In this document: positions 10,420-22,045 of the stretch, piece after piece
Layout of the letters: every line of letters starts with the position of its first letter
How positions within the stretch are numbered: position 1 is the stretch's first letter
Program-made: the position numbers and the translations under genes
Assembly: GCA_947247005.1 (NCBI GenBank)
Contig: OX365947.1
Span: forward strand, 5,809,030 to 5,873,029
Length of the DNA stretch: 64,000 nt
Direction of reading: 5' to 3'
From: Spisula solida
Taxonomy: Eukaryota; Mollusca; Bivalvia; Venerida; Mactridae
Notes under the pieces: model-generated
Told to the model about the DNA's origin: nothing
Databases searched by the model: none
Seen by the model: only the letters and a program-made list of their open reading frames with translations

Positions 10420-12672
10420 ATACTCATACAGCGACCTACAGCATTGAAACTATACGCAATAACAGTTTACAATGATATATTTTCTGAGATATAACACCTG
10501 CACTTGATTAATCAATAAAAGACAAACTAGGTGCATAACAACTAAATACCAGGACAATCGTGTAACATTTTTCCCGCGTTGAATTTCTACTAGTAATGTT
10601 ATTACATAAGAAACATAACCACGTGAGATATTTCCACGCCCATAACAACATAATGAAAGACAAACATTTATAATTCCAGCAACACATCATTGGCATCAAT
10701 AGGAATATCAGTTTAGTGTTTGTTTGACATGTATCCCACTGATGGTGTCTGCATGCACCAATAACACATAGCTAACATGACGAACATTACATTGTTTGAC
10801 ACATAACATCACTTTTTATTGCACCTCTTGTTTGTTTGTCTAGTAATGACGTCACACATCAACCAACAGACAACACACATTGCCCACATTTCCATTTTTC
10901 TCATTCATCAGAGTACGATTAACCAAATCTTCTGTATTGACTATGTATTACGCTATGGACAATGAGAACGCACTCCTTACAGTACAAAAAGGTTACCAGA
11001 AACAGTTGCATAGTATTAACCATCGCCTGTGAATCTAGTGTTTTATTATTATGGTACCACTCATGTGACGCCAAAAGTGAAGACATTAACAAAGGAATTT
11101 TACAGAGAAGTCTTATGATTTTAAATTTGTCATAAAATCATTTTCCAACGTCAGATTTTGAAATTAAGTTTTTTTGCATATAGTTAGTCAGGAGCAACGT
11201 CTTTATCAAATACGTTAACACCACCGACCTTAGCTCGTATTTCATCAACTATTACCGGTCACATAACCCATTGTATATGCAATACAATAAGAACATAAGA
11301 ACATAAGAACATGCGGTCAACAATTATAACATTATAATAACTCGAAACAATCTAACAATTGGTGCAAAGTTAGCCAGGGAAACAAGATAACTGTTGTATT
11401 GCATCATTAATTACTTCAAGAGAAGCATGCAGTGATTCGTCTTCTTGTTACACACAAAGTGTACACATTTCTAACATTTCAAACTCTGTTATCAAAGCCA
11501 TATCACAGACAGCTAGGAAGACAGTGAATGATAGTATTCTATTGATTAATAAATAGGTAAAGGTACCTGTTGAAACAACTGAACGTTCAGCAATTAATCG
11601 TACTATTACACTTGACGGCAACTCAGTACGTATATTACACTTCCTAAAGACTTTTAGGCTTCTTACTTTTTCTTCGTTTGTCTCATTAATTCTCATTCTT
11701 AATACATCCCTAAGTTAATTCACATTTATCTCTTGGCGTTTGCTATATATCTCTAGCGATGGGTGAATAATGATATTTTCATTATTCATATTAATGTAAT
11801 ATTCGGGTAATGTTTCGTACTAAACGGTGATTATTAAAGCTAACATTTCTCGAATTTATGAGACCGTGATATCATTTTTCCATTATCTATGAATGTGCAC
11901 AGAGACAGACATAGTAAACCTACGGTATCTAGAGCGTCTGACATCGTGTTGAAAAAAATGAGTTTTCAAGAAAATGATCAAAGTCAATTATTGTTTCTTG
12001 CACACTGATACCATCATAATGCAAAGTTATGAAGTATGCAAATATTTTGAAATAATTAAAAACACATTACATTATACTGTTATTGACTTATGTTGAGGTG
12101 AATATGATGTTTTGTTGACCTGAAAAAAATGATATTGACCGATGACGAAGTCGACAACTGTTATATTGTATACCATGCCATAAGTCAAGGAAATAAAACC
12201 TATTGACTCTTTTTAAATTATAATAACTTCAGTCTCTCTTCGGGAAAGTGTATGCAATAGAAAAAAAACGACGACTCTTCAAATGTTCTAGCTAACGATG
12301 CTCTTCCTTTGTATATGTATGAGAGAGTATTTACGTATTTATTAACGGAATTTATCATTAATGGCTATGTTAGAGTCTATAAATATGTATGAGCAGCTGT
12401 AGGCCAAATAATACGGGAAATAACGTATGTTTGGAACGTTGGAATATTTTGCTTTAATGTTTACATTTGTACTTTATTTAGGAACACAAAATCATAAAGG
12501 AAATTAGAACATTGATGTAGATCAATGTCAGTCATCAGTATAATTGTGCAATAAAAACTTAATATTTGAAATATCTTCACCATCCAAAATTAGAATAACG
12601 GCGGAAAAACAAAAAGAAGTACTGTGCTATGTACTCAACAGATTAAGAAACATTTTCGAATCTAATTGGTCC
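10420..12672. other. Intron of gene A, no gene or clear repeat seen
   Basis: AT-rich intron sequence with only small ORFs. A short run of an 8-bp unit (aagaacat, three copies near 11289-11312) is the only local repeat noticed. Confidence 0.5.
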
Positions 12673-12770
12673 AGAGGTGGTATTCAATACTGATCTTACT
12701 TGACTTAAGGATAAGGACAACCAACCAGATCACACCATATTAAACTCTTGGTCAGTAACAGGCGATATGA
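12673..12770. repeat. End fragment of the GGTGGTATTCAATA inverted-repeat family
   Basis: The sequence begins gaggtggtattcaatactg and continues through cttaaggataaggacaaccaac and catattaaactcttg, both also found at 25.98-26.05 kb inside the 24.95-26.10 kb element. Only one end is present. Confidence 0.5.
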
Positions 12771-13026
12771 TCAATATTGACTACCACCAAGGTCAACTTA
12801 TCATTTGCGAACATGGCGCTAGATTCATCATATCTAAGGCTTCTAAAATACACTACACCGCCTAAATTATGTCTGGTTGCATATCGAATTTCAACCTCTT
12901 TGGTACACGAGTCAGTACTTGTTAGTTACACAAGAAGCAGTCATCGAGGGTTGTTAATATAACTGGTAAATTAGATAAGAAATAGTTTGGCTAAAACTAA
13001 AAAAGTAACTTGGTTCTAATACTTAC

Positions 13027-13686
13027 GTCTCAAGCATTCTGTGTTATTGTTGCTGGCTATATATCCAGGTATACAAAGGCACGTGTTATTGTGACACGTG
13101 CTATTGGTGACGGCAGCGTCACAGTCAATGTCTGTCATACATGTGTCGTCACCAATCTGACGTAATATACACTCTGTCCCGTTATACGACGCTTGATATC
13201 CAACTTTACATGCACATGTGTTATTGTCACACATAGAATGGTCGATAGACGTCTCACAATCGTTGTTATAGGAGCATGGATCATCTAACAGACGCCACCT
13301 ACATTCCGTGTCATTGTTATCACTTATACGTCCAAGTTCACAAAAACATGTATAATACTCACATACGCTTGAATTCACAGCATATGAACAGTCGTCTGTT
13401 ACTTCACACAAATCAAATATGTGACGTCTGACACATGATTGGTTGCTATGGTAACTATGGTATCCAATGACACAGTCACATGACTGACCTTCACAAAAAC
13501 TATTATCTATTAATAAACAATCTTCATCTGCGTCACAATCGTCACCGATTTCTTTCTGAACACAGACGCTCCTACCAGAACTTGGTTTGCGACTTCCATC
13601 GCATGTACACACACTATCGTCACAAGACGTGTGGTTCATCACAGAGCTGCAATCCTCTGGTAAGTCACACTCATCTAAAACCTTTC
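13027..13686 (-). CDS. Gene A exon: five tandem EB/EGF-like modules (660 bp = 5 x 132)
   Basis: Acceptor tgttttttcag, donor GTAAGT, phase 1-1, 220 codons. The five modules open at VLDECDLPEDC, EIGDDCDADEDC, HIFDLCEVTDDC, LLDDPCSYNNDC and QIGDDTCMTDIDC. Each has the six-cysteine EB pattern with a central CxC, and most end in RR/RK. The exon length equals exactly five of the 132-bp single-module exons found downstream and upstream, so it looks like a tandem amplification without introns. The first module has a shortened loop after CTC (DGSRKPSSG, no GY). Confidence 0.92.
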
Positions 13687-14039
13687 CTGAAAAAACAATT
13701 GGTATACCAGTAAAAAATCTTAAACATTCCTTTAATGTATTAGCTAAAAAACACTACAGATTATTAATACATAGATTTAATGCATTTTGTAGAGAGCAAA
13801 GTATGTAAGTTTTCTACTAACTTAAAGATGCTTCATAAATACCAGCCCAGAAGTGCCAAAGCGTCTGTCACCTAGTCCACATTAAGCCGTTTCGATTTCC
13901 GTCTTGCAGTAGGATCAACAGTGAATTTAGCGCGGACATAAGATTGAAACCCAAGAAGTTATATTATTGTAGTTATCAAATGGGATTATAAGTTGAAATA
14001 ATTTATTTTTACAAAATCGATGCCATTTACATACTAGGT

Positions 14040-14262
14040 TTCAGCTTTCAGCTTTTTGATTGCTAAAACTGGTTCATTTAGAATTTCGACAACTTGGACA
14101 TGTGAGGAACTTGTTTAGTTGGGCATTGTGCCTTGTATGTATTTTATGTTTTCTGTGCTCGGCTTGTTCATGTGGGCATTGTGCCTTTTGTGTTATTTAT
14201 GCTTTCTGTGCTCGGCTGGTTAAGCTGAGTGCTGTCTTCCCTGTCTGACTTAATATGATCTT
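14040..14262 (+). repeat. Dispersed VNTR-bearing repeat, copy with two internal units
   Basis: It shares the conserved 3' block (ggttaag.tgagtgctg.cttccctgtctgacttaatat) and the internal unit (ttgggcattgtgcctt, then tgttttctgtgctcgg) with copies at 18.5, 27.1, 28.5, 42.0, 46.1 and 54.2 kb. Here the internal unit occurs twice. Confidence 0.75.
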
Positions 14263-14439
14263 TTTCAATTAGCCGAATGTCTAAAGCATCGGTTAATTAC
14301 TTATAGAAAAACAAGACATTAAGGCGATGTTCTTAACACTATGACGAGCGACAAGTTAAGTTACGTATGATAATGCATGCTGTGTCTTCACGTGTCGATC
14401 AGTCAGATTATATGTCATTGTGTGTGGAAGCATAATTAA

Positions 14440-15010
14440 CCAATTTGTAATGTAATACACACCTGGCGCCTTGGATAATTGATTAGCAATTCGAATTACC
14501 AATTTACCCAGCATCAATGCTGTTGTTTGGTGACATATACATGTTAGTACATGTATATTCAAACTAGACTTGTTGACTACATTGGCCCCGAGTTTTATAG
14601 CATTTTGAGTTTTTTAGATTAATCTGTTATGTATTACATATAAGACACCTTGATAAATATTCAGCATTCGAATTAACAAGTTATAATGTACATGTGTCCG
14701 ATTGTTATAGCAATATTGGCCATTTGATGGCAATCTGTAATGTTTTACACATAAGACGCCTTGATAAATATTCAGCATTCGAATTAAAATGGCATAATGT
14801 TCATGTACCCGATTGTTATAGCAATATTGGCCATTTTATGGCACTATGTAATATAAGTTCTAAATATAATAAAGCTTAAGGGACACACCGAACTTTCAGT
14901 TTTTTAATGACTGTACAATGGTCCGAGTTTTATAGCTTTATTGACCATTTTATGGCAACATGTAATGTATTACTCACCAGACGCCTTGATGAATGATCAG
15001 CATTTAAATT
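14440..15010. repeat. About 112-bp tandem repeat in intron (4-5 diverged units)
   Basis: Recurring landmarks such as gccttgataaatattcagca and cgattgttatagcaatattg appear near 14661, 14772 and (diverged) 14997, spacings of about 111-113 bp. There is no coding potential. Confidence 0.6.
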
Positions 15011-15317
15011 ACGAGGACCTGGTATCCAGCATCAACGCTGGCTGTTTAGCATGTACATTCAAACTAGAATCGTTTACTACATGGAGCCGGTGTTTTCCTC
15101 CTTCCAATATTATGGATTGAATGTCATTGTGTGCTTCTTCTTGCCATACTATCAGACAGGATATATTGGTAAAACCAATGACCTTCTCCAAACCAACTGG
15201 TCAGTTTCATCACACATACAGTTATTCTACATACCGAATGGGATTTAACCGATAATGACGAGGAAATTGTATGCACAATAGAATTAAAAAATATATGTAT
15301 AATAGTTTTGTTCTTAC

Positions 15318-15449
15318 TTCTTATGCATTGATCTAGATGCTGGCTTCCATAGTATCCAATCTGACATTGACACACTCCCTCCATACACAAACTGTGTGAT
15401 ATCACATTAGAGCAATCTTCACTGATACTGCACGTGTCCTGTAGTTTAC
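15318..15449 (-). CDS. Gene A exon: EB/EGF-like module (132 bp)
   Basis: Acceptor ttaatgttcag, donor GTAAGA, exactly 132 bp, phase 1-1. It reads KLQDTCSISEDC, SLC, VCQC then QIGYYGS, and QC, the full six-cysteine pattern with the GY pair after CxC. It is the same length as the modules at 16727, 17901 and 7493. Confidence 0.9.
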
Positions 15450-15684
15450 CTGAACATTAAAAGAACTCAAAATAATACTGATAAAGAATTAATTTTCAGG
15501 GGTATTAAACGTCACGAATTGTAATAAAATAAAAATTCCTGGATTTAAAATATTGAAAGAACAATCTCTTGTTACGTATGTTGGGGTAAATGATCCCAGG
15601 GGATTTAATTTCGCGATCTAGTTCATCCGCGAAATCAATGAAAATTAATCCACACGGAATATTAATAATTTACATTAGTTTACA

Positions 15685-15890
15685 TATACATTGTAGTTTA
15701 CATAGATGATGGGAATCGAACCAATACTGTACGGCGCCATCGTATTTCAATGTAAAGTACGAATATTAATACTTTACAGTAGTGTACATGTAGTTTACAT
15801 ATATAATGGGATTCGAACCAATATCGTACGGCGCCATCGCCTTTCAATGTAAACTTCAAACGAATTAGGCCACTCGACAATCGCAATAGC
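15685..15890 (-). repeat. tRNA-derived SINE
   Basis: On the minus strand a box A (TTGTCGAGTGG) and a perfect box B (GGTTCGAATCC) are spaced as in a type II tRNA. A near repeat of the 3' part (GGCGCCGTAC...GGTTCGATTCCC) lies about 100 bp further on. The 57.85-kb element shares the GGCGCCGTA..AGTAT core. No intact tRNA cloverleaf is kept, so it is a SINE head, not a tRNA gene. Confidence 0.65.
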
Positions 15891-15981
15891 CCAAACAAAG
15901 GTTGTACAGGTAACCAGAATCAATTTGACTACATCACACCACACCCGTGATCGGTTGATATGGAGCACAACACTAGCTATA

Positions 15982-16231
15982 TTGCTAGCTTAGAATTAGA
16001 AGGTCGTAAGTACAAAATCAATATTTTGAGAAAACAAGAAAAAACTGTCTGAAAACTACTCTTTTCTTATGGAAAAGCAAGCTTCTTAAACTTCTGTTTG
16101 GTCAACATGACCACTTCCGATTTTCGTGAAAATAGTCTCATAAGAAGCGCATTGTAATGCAGATTTCAAATATGCATGAGTCTTATAAGGTCGTAAGTAG
16201 TACTGACAACATTCTAATTCTGAGCCAGCGA
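15982..16231. mobile_element. MITE family A, full copy
   Basis: The termini are inverted repeats (tagcttagaattagaaggtc at the left, its inverse ending in gccagcga at the right). The inner part includes ggtcaacatgaccacttccg and tgcatgagtcttataaggtc. Copies also occur at 38.0, 51.9, 56.9 and (fragment) 62.4 kb. The apparent peptide YYLRPYKTHAYLKSA on one strand recurs in the 56.9-kb copy only because the element is repeated. Confidence 0.75.
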
Positions 16232-16726
16232 TATGTACGGTGTGACATTTTCGGTCGACACACGACTCGAAAAGTGCTGTTGTGGAATAGTTTGCAGCTA
16301 TAATATTGAATCTATACTGTATGCCACCAACACCTAGCAAGTAACGCCTGTGAATCACGAGCACATCATAAAATGAACGTACAGATAATGCCCCATGTTA
16401 TTTTTTCCAATAAACGGGCGATATACAATGTGGAATTAATAATACAAATGTATCGGTATCTCGTCAAGGAGCCATAAAACACACACATAATGTATATGAC
16501 GGCCTTGGGCAAAAATATAAACAATGTTTAAGTATAGTGCTAATGAGTTATGCACATAAAACACTGGCCAAGAATTTAGTTTCGCAAACATTATTGTAAA
16601 TAATATTGTTTCGTTTTGACAGATAATGAATATCTTAAGATCACGCAAATGAATACCCATTTTTATGTCAGAACATAACCGAATACTATTTATTTTAAAA
16701 CATATGTGCGCAGGTTTTTTACTTAC

Positions 16727-16858
16727 GAGGTATACACGTAAGTGACACATTATGTAGGATATATCCAATCTCACAGTCACACGCTCCTGTGGTACATATA
16801 CTGTGGTTATTGAACATATAACACTGTCTGTCCTCTGTACACTGGTCCAAAAGTTCAA
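16727..16858 (-). CDS. Gene A exon: EB/EGF-like module (132 bp)
   Basis: Acceptor tatgttttcag, donor GTAAGT, exactly 132 bp, phase 1-1. The exon frame reads ELLDQCTEDRQC, SIC, ACDCEIGYI and LTC. A longer ORF overlapping it is in a different frame and lacks the cysteine pattern. One sequon (NHS) and another (NVS) are present. Confidence 0.9.
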
Positions 16859-17900
16859 CTGAAAACATAAAACAATATTTCAACTAGTTCAGTGTATTTT
16901 CAAAAACAACAGGAAACGCAGTGCCCACCAAAAATAAGTACACAAATGATATTTCCCCATTTACTTGTCTGTAATAACCTTATTTGTAAAACAGTGAAAC
17001 AACATTATTTTTGAAGAAAAGGGAATACTTTTGTTTATTAAATGCAAAGACCATACATTAATTGGTACCCTAGGTGCAAAATATAAAGTTTCTTTGTCCC
17101 GCTTGATTGGTACCTTAGTCACGAAAAGATGGAAAAATCAGCATTTTTTTATCACATGGGTATTTAAATTCAGAACATCTTTATCTTTATTTCTTTGTCT
17201 TTTTTTACTCATATAGTAACTCTTGTTTCAGAAACAAGTATAATTGTGACCGGCTGATAAAAGGATATTGAATAATTTAACAAATAACCAAGTTAAATTT
17301 AGCAACAATTGTTTACTGTATACTTATTTTTGGTGGGCACTGCGTATATACCCGGTATCTGTTTGGATGACGGGTGGTATTGCATGACGGGACCATCTTA
17401 ACATAATCAAGACAAACATTTCCTTTGCAATCAATGTTTGGTACGAATCGCATATTATTTCTAGGAACTGTCGCTTGACATGCAGCCAATGACTCAATAA
17501 AAAGATAAATTATTTGCAGACAAGAAACTGTATCATTAAAAATAAGACTGTGTTCAACAAACCCTTATGCTCACGTGGAAGCATTGTCCGTAATAACTAG
17601 CTTAGTCAGTCAGGGTCTTAATTTTGTTGAAATGTTGGAAAGTGTGTCATGGCGATGGTAATATAAGCTGTTTATGATGTTAAACCAGTATGCCAAGTCT
17701 GAAAGCAACGCCGTGATTGACTTTGAAAATATTTGAGTTTCAAAAACTTTCAAAGTTTTGGTTGACATTTTGAATTGGACGGACGGGGCATAAAATGATT
17801 TTTAGAATATATATCGTTCTTCATTTTTCCCCGACGATTCAGTTACCTGTGATGCAGCCATAATTTCTTCATACTTTACATGCACGTATACTATACTTAC

Positions 17901-18032
17901 TTTCTCTGCATGTTGATGTTCCATTTTGTATGTATCCGTAATCACACTGACACGTACTTCCGTTCCCACACAGTGTATTGTTCATCACAGTGGAACAGTC
18001 AGCATTCGTCACACAATTGTCGTCAAGGTTAC
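17901..18032 (-). CDS. Gene A exon: EB/EGF-like module (132 bp)
   Basis: Acceptor actgttatcacag, donor GTAAGT, exactly 132 bp, phase 1-1. It reads NLDDNCVTNADC, TLC, TCQCDYGYIQ and TC, six cysteines, with the consensus LDDxC opening and GY after CxC. Confidence 0.9.
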
Positions 18033-18256
18033 CTGTGATAACAGTAAAAATAAATAAATATCTCAATCCCAAATAACTTTTCTTTCTATAATTTCTATAA
18101 CATTCAAGAAACGAATGCTACAATTCCACGAACTGGCAAGACTGTATAATTGCCTAAACAGACACCAGTCCGTTATCAAAGATTTTGCTAATATTGAATT
18201 GTAGCCTGTCTAGCTTTGCTTCATATGACCAAGGGCGTTCTTTTGTTTGTTCCCAA

Positions 18257-18388
18257 GCAATGTATCGTAACGAATATGTCAGTATACTGAACTGATACAA
18301 AGTGTTTTTAAAAAACATTTGTGCTCATAAAATGATGTCATGATGAATATATCGGTATATCGGGTATCGTTATATCGAGACCTGACAG
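18257..18388. mobile_element. Pogo-like MITE, partial copy
   Basis: It shares gtaacgaatatgtcagtat and gttatatcgag.cctgac with the complete copy at 44826-44999. The right end (ctgacag followed by ta) resembles its TIR; the left TIR is missing. Confidence 0.5.
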
Positions 18389-18534
18389 TACACGATGATC
18401 AGTTCATTGTCTTAACTTACATGAGCTTACATGTAGTAGCCTATAAATAATAAGCCGGACGTGCTATGTATAAAAGTTATGTAAAATTAAGGGTGCTCCC
18501 TATTAACGCGTCCCTTAACTAACTTGATGGGTCA

Positions 18535-18860
18535 CCCGGCTGGGCATGCAGCTTTTGTATTGCTGAAACTAGGTCGTTCAGCTGAAACTTTGACATTCAG
18601 CTTTTTAATACTGTTATATTTCTACTTCTGACTGCTAAAACTAGGTATTTTAGCCGTTTTACTGTTGGAACTGGGTCAATCAGCTTGGGCATTCAGCTTT
18701 TGGATTGCTGAAACTTGTTCATTCAGCTTTTCGACAGCTTTCACTTGGATGGATCATTTACTTGTTTAGTTGGGCATTGGGCCCAGTTTGTGTTTATATG
18801 TTTTCTGTGCTCGGCTGGTTAAGTTGAGTGCTGCCTTCCCTGTCTGACTTAATATCATGT
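18535..18860 (+). repeat. Dispersed VNTR-bearing repeat, one-unit copy
   Basis: It contains several short ctgaaact..gtcattcagc segments, then cttgtttagttgggcattg, ttctgtgctcggctgg and the 3' block ending in ccctgtctgacttaatat. It runs to within 85 bp of the donor of the next gene A exon. Confidence 0.75.
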
Positions 18861-18944
18861 TTGGACCATACGGATGTATATGATATGGACCTTCCATTTA
18901 GCTATTTGATACTGTACATAAAACACTTCATACATCGCACTTAC

Positions 18945-19097
18945 GTGGTATACATTTCTTCTTACTACCCGTCAGTTTGTAACCCACGGCACATGTACAT
19001 TTACTGTTAACACACATCGTATGGTCCACAAACCTATCACATGTACAGTTACCCTCACAATCATTGTTCGTTCCACACTTTCCACCCAAACGTTTCA
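18945..19097 (-). CDS. Gene A exon: first EB/EGF-like module, with an extra CxC
   Basis: Acceptor atttatttacag, donor GTAAGT, 153 bp, phase 1-1, 51 codons. It opens LGGKCGTNNDC, then an inserted EGNCTCDRF, then TMC, KCTCAVGYK and KKC, so eight cysteines instead of six. The extra CxC could form a fourth disulphide. It is the first EB-type module after the three LDLa modules and probably caps that segment. A pure (aaat)n run lies directly in the acceptor's upstream region. Confidence 0.85.
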
Positions 19098-19101
19098 CTG
19101 T

Positions 19102-19128
19102 AAATAAATAAATAAATAAATAAATAAC
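19102..19128. repeat. (AAAT)n microsatellite at a splice acceptor
   Basis: About six aaat units, read as (attt)n on the gene's strand, form the polypyrimidine-like tract just upstream of the 19097 acceptor. Length variation here could affect splicing (inference). Confidence 0.7.
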
Positions 19129-19149
19129 CAAGTAATTAAGAATTGCAAG

Positions 19150-19390
19150 CAATACAGAAGTCCCCTACCGGTTTTAAGCCATTTTCAATGTTTCTGTTGC
19201 CATAGCAACCACAATTTTTGTCAGAATCAAAATATTTTTAGACGTGCATAATCCCCTTATTGCCCCCATATACATATCAAGTTTCATAAACCTAGCTTGA
19301 AAACTGTTTGAGTTATGTCAGGATCCAGATTTTTTGTCTGACGGACTGACTGACTGACGTACTATCCATTTCACTTAACATTTTTGTGCA
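19150..19390. repeat. Dispersed repeat (aagtcccctaccgg family)
   Basis: It begins aagtcccctaccggtttt, includes tgttgccatagcaacc and ends near gacggactgactgactgacg. The first part is inverted at 41.87-41.93 kb. The style is that of non-coding repeats I associate with bivalves. Confidence 0.5.
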
Positions 19391-19860
19391 AAAACGCACC
19401 CTTATCGTCCGAAATCAACACACCTTCTATTTAGGCAGTTGAGTCGTTTTCTGGCAAAAACTGTGACCTTTAGTCGAATCATATCAAGTTGCATGGATAT
19501 TACTCATTCTCTGTTTGAGCGTCAATGACGGCTCGTGAAAATCGGTCAAAGAATAAAATACTTAACGGTTGTTTTAAATGTTTTGTTTACATATTTTACC
19601 TGCGGTATTAGCCAAATATTGCATCACATAACACGTGGTATGTCCACACTGTATGTAAATGTGTTATACAATTTGTGTACCGTGACCTCATTTGGCAATT
19701 GCTTATCACACCACACTACACATGCACGGAAATGCCGAGCCATAATGCACGCTTTTCTCGAATTTTCCAATTTGCGCCATATTTTGAATTGAGTAAATGA
19801 CAGACTACCATTGCAGTTGCATGAGCACAAACAATATATTCTTATAACAAGCAATAATCA

Positions 19861-20294
19861 AAAGAAAATATCAGCCAAGAATAAAAAATGGAAAAGTTTA
19901 AACGGTCCGCATGCTTCATAGAATGCATGTAGATTCAAAATATGTTACACATATATATATGTGTAGTGCACTTTCCATGGATATTAGGCCTAAAATATTA
20001 TATTTTTTAATAATTACCTTATCCCGAGCACCTGAAGGATAGTTTGAACTAGTGAAATAGTGTGTTATATTGGGAATATGTTTGCTAATATTTTCTGGGA
20101 GTGTGCATAAAAATTGGACACGTTTGAATGTAAGTGCTGTTTTGAGTTTTATATTTAATGTAATAATTGTTTTATATTTAAACTATTAATGTCGTTATAT
20201 ATCTATGTGTAACATATTTTGAATCTACATCCATTCTGTGAAGCATGCGGACCGTTTAAACTTTTCCATTTTTTTTCTTGGCTGATATTTTCTT
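19861..20294. mobile_element. Inverted-repeat element with about 100-bp arms
   Basis: The left arm 19861-19960 (aagaaaatatcagccaag ... cggtccgcatgcttca ... aaatatgttacacat) is inverted at 20195-20294 with only a handful of mismatches. The spacer of about 230 bp is AT-rich and has no ORF. Likely a long-TIR MITE. Confidence 0.75.
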
Positions 20295-20929
20295 GCCCAA
20301 TACGAATACCTTAAACGGGAGTTAGATAAAGACAACCAGTCTACAGTGCGTTCTGCAAAAACATGTTTAATTATAAAGGACAAGGCTTAATTAGTTCGAG
20401 TAAACGGTTTAGAGTTCACACAGTAAGATGTATGGTTCAATGACTAGTAAACCACAGTAAACTCACAGGAAACTACTGATGTAGGTAAGTATGAACTCAT
20501 TTACTATGATTTGCTCGACTGTATAAACCAATTGACAATCATTACTAATTAACTTCGACTTCAAAGGCCAAGATGGCGTTACATTGCATAAACGTAACTT
20601 GGCAATATGATTTATGTATCTAGATATTGTCTGTGGTTTTTATCCTGTCTTTTTTCCCGAACGTTGTTTGGTCTTTGCTGGAGACAGCTGACCTAACCAG
20701 TGGAAGTGGAATTAATAATAAACCTGAACTAACGTGCTCGTCTGCAAGTATGATGCCGACCTTTCAACATGTCCACAACATTTTCATACTCATTGTCAAG
20801 TCTAAATAAATAGTTTGTTTCTGGTAACTTGCTGCAAACACTACGATAGGTAGGTCTGAAAAAGTTTTTTAAATAAGCAAAATAGCAACTTTCTTTGACA
20901 ATTATACAATTTAATCGGCTTTCTTCTTC

Positions 20930-21330
20930 AATTATGGTATTTGATTGTCCATTTGCCGAATATGGTATTTAATTGACTGTCTTCGTCATGTGGTATTTAA
21001 TTGGCTACCTTCGTCAAACATGGCATTTAATTGGCTGTCTCCGTCAAATATGGTATTCAATCGACTGTCATTCGTCGAATCGGGTTTTAATTGACTATCA
21101 TTGTCAAATGTGGCATTTGATTGGCTGTCTTCGTCGAATATGGTATTTAATTGACTATCATTGTCAAATGTGGCATTAGATTGGCTGTCTTTGTCGAATA
21201 TGGTACTTAATTGATTATCATTGTCAAATATGGCATTTGATTGGCTGTCTTCGTCAAATATGGTCATATTTAATTGGCTGTCTTCGTCAAATATGGTTTT
21301 ATTTAATTGGTTGTTTTCGTCAAATACGTA
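20930..21330. repeat. 30-bp minisatellite next to the LDLa exon donor
   Basis: Units like tcaaatatggcatttgattg gctgtcttcg repeat every 30 bp, with a tendency to alternate (60-bp higher order). On the minus strand 20986-21267 is open and reads an acidic ten-residue repeat of the type FDNDSQLNTI / FDEDSQSNAT. The array ends two bases before the donor of exon 21332-21445. The frame from the exon hits a stop soon after, so it is most likely intronic. Confidence 0.75.
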
Positions 21331-21331
21331 C

Positions 21332-21445
21332 CTTCATCTGACGCATCTGGACAATCCATATTTCCATCTTTCACCTTGGACATCTGTATACAAACAACGG
21401 GGTCAGACAGACACGAGTATAACGGTGGCTTACATGGAAATTCAA
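21332..21445 (-). CDS. Gene A exon: LDL-receptor class A module (third), missing one cysteine
   Basis: Acceptor ctttacttacag, donor GTACGT, 114 bp, phase 1-1. It carries the LDLa calcium-cage signature KDGNMDCPDASDE. Visible cysteines are FPC, YSC, VVC and MDC. The family's fourth cysteine (usually xCDG) is replaced by Lys (KVKDG), and the sixth lies past the exon or is absent. The fold may therefore lack a disulphide. LDLa modules bind basic ligand surfaces through calcium-organised acidic residues. Confidence 0.82.
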
Positions 21446-21547
21446 CTGTAAGTAAAGTTTGTTTGTGTAAGCAAAGATTGTATGATGGTATTACATCACA
21501 AACTGTATCGAGTATTTTTAGGTTATGCACTTTGACCATAGTGTTTG

Positions 21548-21644
21548 TATAGTAAACCCCCCGTATAGCTACCCGAGTTGAAAATTTACCTATATATAGG
21601 TAAATTTCCAACTTGGGTAGCTAAACCGGGGGATTAACTGTATA
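21548..21644. mobile_element. Short hairpin MITE (pogo-like end)
   Basis: Arms of about 42 bp (ccccccgtatagctacccga..., inverted after a tata centre) fold back on each other. The right terminus reads ggggattaactg followed by ta, like a CAGTT...TA-type pogo end. It lies in the intron 100 bp upstream of the third LDLa exon. Confidence 0.65.
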
Positions 21645-21954
21645 AACTCTATGGTTAAAGTACATAAACATGCATAACCTAGAAATACACCGACGATAAC
21701 GCTAGCCTTTGTTCACAAATAAAAATGAAAAATACATGCATAACGATGTCAATTTTTGTTCAATCTTTGCATAATGACTTGTAATGCATATACATTTATT
21801 TTTCAATCTACACTGGTAACACTGATAAGGCTATAGTTATCTCCGGCGAGCTATACACTAAATCTTACTACAAGACCTCAATGATAATAAGGTCGCTGAA
21901 ATTTAGATTTACACATTTTGAGTCGGTGTTGACTAGTTTGCTCTTTCCCGACTT

Positions 21955-22045
21955 CAATAGTTCTTAGATCTCAATAGTTCTTAGATCTCAATAGTTCTTA
22001 GATCTCAATAGTTTTTAGATCTCAATTGGTCTTAGATCTCAATAA
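21955..22045. repeat. 17-bp tandem repeat, about five copies
   Basis: ttcttagatctcaatag is repeated head to tail with increasing divergence toward the right (ttttt, ttggtc). Confidence 0.8.

Noticed and set aside
16436..16858. 140-codon minus-strand ORF as gene
   Set aside because: It overlaps the EB exon in the wrong frame; only the exon frame has the cysteine pattern and phase-1 splice sites.
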